The notes below the pieces were generated by a model that saw nothing but the letters and a program-made list of their open reading frames with translations, did no database searches and had not been told where the DNA came from. The translations under genes and the position numbers were made by a program. Positions 1-5,281 of a stretch of 5,281 nt of DNA are shown here, piece by piece. Source of the stretch: Desulfobacterales bacterium (GTDB lineage Bacteria; Desulfobacterota; Desulfobacteria; Desulfobacterales; JAHIVH01); contig JAGVHJ010000305.1 in NCBI GenBank assembly GCA_020056645.1, forward strand, positions 1-5,281, given 5' to 3'. Numbering within the stretch: position 1 is the stretch's first letter; each line of letters starts with the position of its first letter.

Positions 1-370
1 GCCATCCTACAAAGCATCCAACTCCTCAAAGTGCGCTTTCACTCAACGATAGTATGGACTCTCCCTGGGAACCCTAGATTAATAAACGCCATGGTGCCGT
101 TTGTCGAAATATTATTCAGCATGGTGTTTCGACTCAACAAAAATGGATTTGAAGCAGTCTTTTATCTGACTTCCGCTGAATGAATGCATCATAAAATATT
201 AATTCCAAATTTTTGGCAAAAATACTTTACGTTAAGACGCACCTACTGAAGGTCATGATGAGATCGCAAAGGGGTGGGGGAGTGGGATGGCTGTAGTCAT
301 GATCAATGGGAATGCTGGAAGAGTGTAATCAGAAAGTGAGAGGAGTGATAGGTGCTGAATCGTTAAAAAA
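1..370. other. Left-edge region without a convincing gene
   Basis: I see no credible gene here. One plus-strand frame is open from the window edge to a TGA at 181-183 (60 codons), but I recognise no family in it and an open frame this short is common by chance. A small AT-rich palindrome, CCAAATTTTTGG, lies at 205-216; it lacks the GC-rich stem expected of a terminator. The stretch from about 240 to 360 is purine-rich on the plus strand and contains only very short frames. It may hold the degraded end of an upstream gene or plain intergenic sequence. Confidence 0.4.
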
Positions 371-387
371 TGGTTTACCAACTAAAC

Positions 388-398
388 TGGTAGTACCA
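388..398. promoter_or_regulatory. Upstream GntR/FadR-type operator-like palindrome
   Basis: The sequence TGGTAGTACCA is a perfect 5-bp inverted repeat around a central G. It fits the TGGTnnnACCA pattern known for FadR-subfamily GntR regulators (FadR, PdhR, LldR). Its centre at 393 is 75 bp from the centre of the second site at 468, about seven helical turns, so both could be bound on the same DNA face. A related TGGTTTACCA with a shorter, 2-nt centre lies just upstream at 371-380. No GntR gene is in the window, so the cognate regulator is unknown. Confidence 0.45.
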
Positions 399-434
399 AA
401 ATTTAACCCATGTCCATTTTTTGCAAAAATCACC

Positions 435-463
435 TTGACTTTTGCCACGAACCTCTCTTTATT
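435..463 (+). promoter_or_regulatory. Sigma70-like promoter for the membrane protein/SRPBCC pair
   Basis: TTGACT at 435-440 matches five of six bases of the -35 consensus. After exactly 17 nt, TTTATT at 458-463 matches four of six bases of the -10 consensus. The predicted start near 470 falls inside the operator palindrome at 461-475, a classical arrangement for repression. A second TTGACT at 475-480 has no good -10 at the right distance. The promoter is inferred from sequence only. Confidence 0.4.
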
Positions 464-475
464 GGTAATACCAAT
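461..475. promoter_or_regulatory. Promoter-overlapping operator, PdhR/FadR-like palindrome
   Basis: ATTGGTAATACCAAT is a perfect palindrome with 7-bp arms and one central base. It fits the ATTGGTnnnACCAAT form known for PdhR-type GntR regulators. It overlaps the last bases of the predicted -10 element and covers the predicted transcription start, so bound protein should block transcription of the gene at 544. Which regulator binds it cannot be read from this window. Confidence 0.55.
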
Positions 476-531
476 TGACTCTTAATTCGGAAGCGTATTT
501 GCGTATCGTCTGATTTTAACAATTCTTTACC

Positions 532-538
532 GAGGAGG
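532..538 (+). promoter_or_regulatory. Strong ribosome binding site for the membrane protein gene
   Basis: GAGGAGG lies 5 nt before the ATG at 544. It favours that start over an in-frame ATG at 571 (residue 10), which has no comparable upstream motif. Confidence 0.7.
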
Positions 539-543
539 GTTGT

Positions 544-1242
544 ATGACAACACAACAGATATTGGACATCATGAATCCAAAAAAATTTATACGAATAGCG
601 GGTGTGCTGTTATTGGCTGTTTCTATTTGCGCTATCGGGGATTTTTACCATATCCACACCAGAGCAATCGATTATTCAACGGTTATAAGGGAATCGATAG
701 CGCCTGCGGACACAGACACTTTCTATTTTTTCCCCCCGCCTGAAAAACAATATGTATCCCCTGTGGACCCTTTAGAAATACAACTCGTAAGGCAGCTAAA
801 AATCATCTTTCCCTTTTTTATTACGCTTTTTTTAGGAATGGCGGTCATTTATGCGCTACTCTCGAAAGTACTTTCAACCTCTATTGAAAAAAGGTTAAGC
901 ACGAGCCTTACAAAATTTAGCGAGGCGATAGAGCCTGGTTGCTTTTTTATGGCCTTGTATTTTTTAAGCGGCTTCGCCAACGCAGAGCCCTATTTTTTGT
1001 TCATCGTGTTTACCATTATTTTTATAGGTCGCCTCTTCACAACATATGATCGCGTGTTTGTGCTTATTTTATCACTCATTGTTGGTGTTTCTGGGGCTTT
1101 TTACGAAGGAGCCATTTGTCTTGTTCCATACCGGAATGCACTATTATTTGACGCTCCCATCTGGCTGGGTCCATTGTATATGAATGGCGTGTTTGCCTTT
1201 AGAGCCTTCTATAGATATGCGGTATATGATGAAAATCAATAA
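544..1242 (+). CDS. Unrecognised multi-pass integral membrane protein
   Basis: This 232-residue protein matches no family I can name with confidence. Hydrophobic stretches suggest about five or six membrane segments, at roughly residues 16-33, 86-109, 132-147, 149-165, 170-190 and 204-223. A polar loop of about 50 residues, including FFPPPEKQY, separates the first two. The pattern DAPIWLGPLY followed by a hydrophobic run and R220 recalls the last segment of several small uncharacterised bacterial membrane proteins (G-x-PLWLPP-like), but this is only a resemblance. The start at 544 is set by a strong ribosome binding site. The gene is first in a likely two-gene unit with the SRPBCC gene 15 nt downstream and is preceded by two GntR-type palindromes, so it is probably repressed until an effector appears. 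The stop is TAA at 1240-1242. The reading frame is well supported; the function is unknown. Confidence 0.85.
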   Translation: MTTQQILDIMNPKKFIRIAGVLLLAVSICAIGDFYHIHTRAIDYSTVIRESIAPADTDTFYFFPPPEKQYVSPVDPLEIQLVRQLKIIFPFFITLFLGMAVIYALLSKVLSTSIEKRLSTSLTKFSEAIEPGCFFMALYFLSGFANAEPYFLFIVFTIIFIGRLFTTYDRVFVLILSLIVGVSGAFYEGAICLVPYRNALLFDAPIWLGPLYMNGVFAFRAFYRYAVYDENQ

Positions 1243-1244
1243 AC

Positions 1245-1250
1245 GAGGAG
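1245..1250 (+). promoter_or_regulatory. Ribosome binding site of the SRPBCC gene
   Basis: GAGGAG lies 7 nt before the ATG at 1258, inside the 15-nt gap after the upstream stop. It closely resembles the site of the first gene and supports independent, efficient translation from a shared mRNA. Confidence 0.65.
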
Positions 1251-1257
1251 ATTTGTT

Positions 1258-1677
1258 ATGAAGCAAGAAATTAAAATCGTGCATGAATTCAGTTTCTCTG
1301 TTCAGAAACTTTTTGCTTATCTTGAAGAGCATGAAAATCTGAAGACCCTATTTAAACCGGCCAGAATCGTTCGCTTACGCAATGGAGACACCAGCCGTAA
1401 TGGCGTCGGCTCCGTTCGCAGCCTGCGTATTCTGCTCGCTCCTCCCTTTGAAGAAACGGTGACCGCGTACAAAGAAAACGAGCTGATCGAATACCGCATT
1501 ACAAAGGGCAGTCCGCTTCGGAATCATAAGGGAGTCATGAGGTTTTCCTCTTTCCCCGGAGGAAGCCGTCTGAATTACACGATTGAATTTGAAGGCAAGC
1601 TTCCGTTAATCGCTTTTTTTGTCAAAATCGGTCTTGAACGGAGTATTCGCAAAGGGCTGACTCAAATAGGAAACTAG
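1258..1677 (+). CDS. SRPBCC family (polyketide cyclase/START-like) protein
   Basis: This 139-residue soluble protein fits the single-domain SRPBCC fold of the polyketide cyclase/dehydrase type. Members form a deep hydrophobic pocket that binds lipids or other hydrophobic ligands. Seen here are an N-terminal strand ending in FSFSVQKLFAYLEEHENL (residues 11-28, the first strand and helix), a central GVGSVRSLRI (49-58), an EETVTAYKENELIEYRI segment (65-81), a strand with LNYTIEFEG (105-113), and a long amphipathic C-terminal helix from about 115 to 135. The length is typical of the family and no signal peptide is visible. The gene lies 15 nt after a membrane protein gene, so the two are probably co-transcribed; the protein might bind a hydrophobic ligand related to that membrane protein, which is inference. 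An enzymatic role cannot be assigned, because SRPBCC proteins share a fold rather than a reaction. Confidence 0.85.
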   Translation: MKQEIKIVHEFSFSVQKLFAYLEEHENLKTLFKPARIVRLRNGDTSRNGVGSVRSLRILLAPPFEETVTAYKENELIEYRITKGSPLRNHKGVMRFSSFPGGSRLNYTIEFEGKLPLIAFFVKIGLERSIRKGLTQIGN

Positions 1678-1816
1678 CATGGGCTCCGGAACGAGGACTT
1701 TTCGAAACCGGTTTTATGTTGGAAGAAATCCCATGAACGATATCCTGGCGCCACTAACGAAATGCAGATGATTGAGCCCCAAGTTGCCGGACTCAATTCA
1801 CATTCAAGAAACACCT
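1678..1816. other. Intergenic sequence between convergent units
   Basis: This gap follows the SRPBCC stop and contains no gene. It has the palindrome AAACCGGTTT (1705-1714), too short of a loop to act as a terminator, and a 6-bp inverted repeat ATTGAG/CTCAAT (1771-1776 and 1792-1797) without a T-tract on either strand. CATTCAAGA at 1801-1809 repeats the 9-mer found inside the adjacent repeat copy at 1828-1836, so a decayed extra repeat end may lie here. No convincing rho-independent terminator is visible. Confidence 0.35.
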
Positions 1817-1943
1817 ATTCCATTTTGCATTCAAGATGCTGCCAAGGCGGCAAGGAGGAGGCCCCGGAGAGGTATATGGAATAGGGGTCGAGGAGCCCGA
1901 CGACGCAACCAAAGACGATAGCGCTTTGAATACGAATTGGAAT
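1817..1943. repeat. Interspersed palindromic repeat, long copy A
   Basis: Positions 1818-1872 match 2691-2745 with only four mismatches in 55 nt (offset 873). Similarity resumes at 1921-1943 against 2759-2780, after about 30 nt present only in this copy. The ends are inverted: ATTCCA at 1817-1822 faces TGGAAT at 1938-1943, and GCATTCAA near the left faces TTGAATAC near the right, so the unit is an imperfect palindrome with a GC-rich middle (GGAGGAGGCCCCGG at 1854-1867). This suggests a MITE-like or REP-like non-coding element rather than a gene. Its right end shares one base with the stop codon of the minus-strand hydrolase gene. I saw no clear target-site duplication. Confidence 0.75.
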
Positions 1944-2707
1944 CACATTGTAGTCATCGATGAGAAGGTGCCGCGCCTTAAAAACTGATCCGCCGCAGCC
2001 ATGACATCCTTGCGGTTCATGATAAAAGTATGTCCGCAGGGAATACGCTTAAACGCTTTCATTCCCGCCAGTTTCGCGCGCTCAACCGACACCTTCCCAT
2101 CGTTTGGCCCTGGGAAAATGGCTCCGAAAATGGGGGGTATGCCCGTGTCGCCCATGATAATCCCCACGTCGATTCCGGGCGACGCATCCATTCTGTTGGG
2201 AAGGCTATCCGGTCCTGTTCCAATCTGTTGCGCAGCGGGGCCAAGTAGCCACCGGAAAAGAACGTTCTCTTTCAAAAAATCGGCGAGTTCACTGCCTTGA
2301 TTGGGGGGTGATAACATCACAGCCCTGCTTCCCTCTGGCAAATTGTGACGCTCCAGGTAGCACCGGAGCACGATCCCCCCCATGGAATGGGTGACAAAAT
2401 GAATCTTTCGCGCGCCCTTCTCTCCGCATCCGGCGACAGCAGGAACCAGATGCTCCTCCACAATGGATTCAATGGATTTTTTCGTTGATGGGTAACTCAC
2501 ATTGACCGTTTGATACCCCTTGTCCGCCAGATAACGGGCCATGGGATTCATGGAGAACCGGGTCCTTCCCAGGCCATGCAGCAGAATGACCCACTCGTTG
2601 GACGATGCGGAAGGGTTCCGGCTGCCATTTGAAAAAAAAACCGACACATGGGCGACGCTCCACCCGGTCAACAAAAAAACCAGGAGATACTTCCATTTTG
2701 CATTCAA
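1943..2707 (-). CDS. Membrane-anchored alpha/beta hydrolase (lipase/esterase-like)
   Basis: This 254-residue protein is a serine hydrolase of the alpha/beta fold, close to lipase-like acyltransferase/esterase families. The catalytic triad is visible: nucleophile Ser108 in THSMGG (106-111), Asp203 in PNDGKV (201-206) and His226 in CGHTFIM (224-230). HGLGRT (44-49) forms the oxyanion-hole region, and LSPPNQGSE (132-140) after strand 6 is typical of this subgroup. Residues 1-25 are KWK followed by a hydrophobic stretch, giving an N-terminal anchor or uncleaved signal, so the domain probably faces the periplasm. The start is a TTG at 2705-2707 because no ATG or GTG occurs in frame before the anchor and the frame closes at a TGA just upstream (2723-2725). 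No good Shine-Dalgarno motif precedes it. The gene follows rsmD by 96 nt in the same direction, and that gap is mostly repeat copy B. The substrate is unknown. Confidence 0.88.
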   Translation of the reverse strand: MNAKWKYLLVFLLTGWSVAHVSVFFSNGSRNPSASSNEWVILLHGLGRTRFSMNPMARYLADKGYQTVNVSYPSTKKSIESIVEEHLVPAVAGCGEKGARKIHFVTHSMGGIVLRCYLERHNLPEGSRAVMLSPPNQGSELADFLKENVLFRWLLGPAAQQIGTGPDSLPNRMDASPGIDVGIIMGDTGIPPIFGAIFPGPNDGKVSVERAKLAGMKAFKRIPCGHTFIMNRKDVMAAADQFLRRGTFSSMTTM

Positions 2708-2780
2708 GATGATACCCAGGCGTCAAGGAGGAGGCCCCGGAGAGGAATATAATAGGTCGCGCTTTGAAAGCGAATGGAAT
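2691..2780. repeat. Interspersed palindromic repeat, shortened copy B
   Basis: This is the second copy, in the same orientation, of the element at 1817-1943. The first 55 nt differ at four positions, then about 35-40 nt of the longer copy are missing before the shared GCGCTTTGAA...GGAAT end. TTCCATTTTGCATTCAA at the left pairs imperfectly with TTGAAAGCGAATGGAA at the right, so this copy could also fold. It fills most of the gap between rsmD and the hydrolase gene and overlaps the first codons of the latter (residues MNAKW are read from the repeat). Confidence 0.75.
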
Positions 2781-2803
2781 AAGCAGCTCTTTTATAACCC
2801 ATT

Positions 2804-3379
2804 TTATACCCCCCGATGGATATCTGAAAGGAACTCCAGGATCGATATCCCTGTTTTCCCATAACGTCTTTCATCCACGCTCCGGTATCCCGGCATATCG
2901 GAAGGAACGCTCTCCTCCGCTGCATGTTCGATGACGATCATCGCCTCACTTTTCAGGAGCGCCCCTTTTTGCAGATGGTTCAGGGTGGGGAGGATCAGGT
3001 CCGAATGGTAGGGCGGGTCCATAAACACCAGATCAAAATGATCTGAAAGATGGTTCAGACATTGGAGATTACGCCTGATATCCCAGGCGATGACAACCGC
3101 TTGGCTGAAAAGCGTGAGGGATTCGATATTTTTTTTAATGGTCAAGAGGGCGGTCTTCTCGTTGTCGATGAACGTTGCGGAGGAGGCTCCCCGGCTCAGG
3201 GCCTCAATGCCCATGGCCCCTGTACCCGCAAACAAATCGAGCACATGGCTCCCTTTTGTCCGGTCAAAGAGTATATTGAAAATGGATTCCCGGACCCGGT
3301 CTGAGGTGGGCCGAGTGGCCCAGCCTTCCACTGACCGAATTTTTCTTCTTTTTAACGAACCGCCGATGATTCGCAACAT
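2804..3379 (-). CDS. rsmD: 16S rRNA (guanine966-N2)-methyltransferase RsmD
   Basis: RsmD transfers a methyl group from S-adenosylmethionine to N2 of G966 in 16S rRNA during small-subunit assembly in the cytoplasm. The 191-residue protein shows the family hallmarks in order: IIGG at 4-7, TRPTSDRVRESIFNIL at 22-37, the SAM-binding motif LDLFAGTGAMGIEALSRGA at 47-65, the catalytic DPPY at 121-124 and YGKTG near the C-terminus (173-177). Length and order are normal, with no sign of damage. The ATG at 3377-3379 puts IIGG right after the start, as in relatives, although the upstream AAGGCGG is about 14 nt away and thus weakly placed. The gene follows the response regulator by 33 nt with no hairpin terminator between them, so they are probably co-transcribed; this is a housekeeping gene and the link need not be functional. 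Confidence 0.96.
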   Translation of the reverse strand: MLRIIGGSLKRRKIRSVEGWATRPTSDRVRESIFNILFDRTKGSHVLDLFAGTGAMGIEALSRGASSATFIDNEKTALLTIKKNIESLTLFSQAVVIAWDIRRNLQCLNHLSDHFDLVFMDPPYHSDLILPTLNHLQKGALLKSEAMIVIEHAAEESVPSDMPGYRSVDERRYGKTGISILEFLSDIHRGV

Positions 3380-3412
3380 AGGGGATAAGAACCCGCCTTA
3401 AAAAAATCTCTC

Positions 3413-4780
<1,368 letters not shown>

Positions 4781-4785
4781 GTGGG

Positions 4786-4792
4786 CTCCTTA
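4786..4792 (-). promoter_or_regulatory. Ribosome binding site of the response regulator gene
   Basis: On the minus strand this reads TAAGGAG. It is 5 nt from the first of two adjacent ATG codons and 8 nt from the second, so either could be the real start. The second spacing is nearer the usual optimum and would shorten the protein by one residue. Confidence 0.6.
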
Positions 4793-5042
4793 TCGAGTCT
4801 GTGCCATATCCCAAGCCTGACCCGATCATTTTTTGGCTGGCCATCGATTCCGCAGAGGTCGCTGGACGTGCGATCCTCGTTCAATTCGAAAACTTTACAG
4901 GGATAACCTTCCAAACACAAGGAAAAACAGGGCGGATAGGGCTAAACAGCACCCGAGAAGATAATTGCAAAATAGAGGTTGGCGTCGGATACGATCAAAC
5001 GTTATTTTGGTATCAAAGTCATACACTTAAGACTTACATAAA
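4793..5042. other. Upstream region of the response regulator, no gene assigned
   Basis: No credible gene is visible in this 250-nt stretch. It should hold the promoter of the minus-strand regulator-rsmD unit. A weak sigma70-like candidate on the minus strand is TTGTGT, then 17 nt, then TAAAGT (about 4880-4922), but the match is poor; I found no -24/-12 sigma54 promoter. A plus-strand frame is open from 4768 through 5094, but its only start is a TTG inside the regulator gene and its end lies in the palindromic element, so I do not call it. Confidence 0.35.
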
Positions 5043-5281
5043 TTGTAACTATTCAGTATGGCCTTGTTTTAGTGGCAAAAAGGCCCTTTTGTGAAGTGAC
5101 ATTCGCTTTTTTTCGGATGAGAGATTCGAGGGCTTTTTGCGATAGAACTGGCAAACGGTTTGAGGCCTTCAGGCCAAATTTTTGCCAGTTCAGCAAAAAG
5201 CCAAGAAGCTCCCGAAAAAAATAGGGAACGAACAAAGCGGGCTTTTCGCCATCTTGATGAATCGTTGCTGAATAGTTACGA
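5043..5281. repeat. MITE-like long palindromic element with 12-bp terminal inverted repeats
   Basis: GTAACTATTCAG at 5045-5056 is the perfect reverse complement of CTGAATAGTTAC at 5268-5279. Between them lie further nested inverted pairs around nearly the same centre (about 5162-5168): 5074-5092 with 5233-5250 (imperfect), TTTTTTTCGG at 5107-5116 with CCGAAAAAAA at 5212-5221, GGCTTTTTGC at 5131-5140 with GCAAAAAGCC at 5193-5202, and AACTGGCAAA at 5146-5155 with TTTGCCAGTT at 5181-5190. The element is thus an imperfect palindrome over most of its length and its transcript could form a long hairpin. No transposase is encoded; a 60-codon minus-strand frame inside it starts only at TTG and looks incidental. 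It resembles a miniature inverted-repeat transposable element. The window ends at its right terminus, so target-site duplications cannot be checked. Confidence 0.72.

Noticed and set aside
1..183. A 60-codon open frame running in from the left edge
   Set aside because: No family is recognisable and a single open frame of this length among six is common by chance; it might still be the tail of a gene beginning outside the window.
418..429. TTTTTGCAAAAA palindrome as a regulatory site
   Set aside because: It is a simple AT-rich palindrome in an AT-rich region; a similar stretch near 210-222 suggests base composition, and I cannot tie it to a known regulator.
1705..1714. AAACCGGTTT as a terminator after the SRPBCC gene
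   Set aside because: It is a palindrome without a loop and with a weak stem, followed by only a short T run, so it does not meet the form of a rho-independent terminator.
2541..2864. A 107-codon plus-strand open frame crossing the hydrolase start and repeat copy B
   Set aside because: It is antisense to the hydrolase and to the end of rsmD, which have clear catalytic motifs, and it encodes nothing recognisable.
3400..3412. T-run on the minus strand between the regulator and rsmD as a terminator
   Set aside because: No GC-rich hairpin precedes the run of T, and the gap is only 33 nt, so co-transcription is more likely.
5053..5235. A 60-codon minus-strand open frame within the palindromic element
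   Set aside because: It begins at a TTG with no Shine-Dalgarno motif, and the DNA is explained by nested inverted repeats instead of coding constraint.

Overview
The window looks like a chromosomal piece of a Gram-negative bacterium, most likely a sulfate-reducer-type Desulfobacterota (Desulfobacterales-like). This placement is an inference from the strongly NtrX-like sigma54-type response regulator, its neighbour rsmD, mid-range GC and the abundance of intergenic repeat elements. No rRNA, tRNA or CRISPR array is visible.

Layout. Positions 1-543 hold no convincing gene. They end in a regulatory region with two TGGTnnnACCA palindromes of the kind bound by GntR/FadR-subfamily repressors; the second lies over the -10 and predicted start of a sigma70-like promoter. 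This promoter would drive a two-gene plus-strand unit: an unrecognised multi-pass membrane protein (544-1242) and, 15 nt later, an SRPBCC/polyketide-cyclase-like lipid-binding-fold protein (1258-1677). Both have GAGGAG ribosome binding sites.

A convergent minus-strand cluster follows. Read in its own direction, it runs from an NtrX-like response regulator (4780-3413) through rsmD, the 16S rRNA m2G966 methyltransferase (3379-2804), to a membrane-anchored alpha/beta hydrolase with a complete Ser-Asp-His triad (2707-1943). The hydrolase gene is bracketed by two directly oriented copies of one repeat, a 127-nt copy at 1817-1943 and a shortened 90-nt copy at 2691-2780. Its TTG start lies inside one copy and its stop codon touches the outer end of the other.

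Upstream of the regulator (4793-5042) is an unassigned stretch of about 250 nt. The window then ends in a 239-nt element (5043-5281) that is an imperfect palindrome over most of its length, with 12-bp perfect terminal inverted repeats, resembling a non-coding MITE or hairpin element.

The most notable points are the two unrelated families of palindromic repeats, the hydrolase gene framed by one of them, the paired operators, and a GAFKGA replacement of the GAFTGA sigma54-contact motif in the regulator. I saw no clear new multi-gene system. The candidates for something undescribed are the repeat elements and the repressor-controlled membrane protein/SRPBCC pair.
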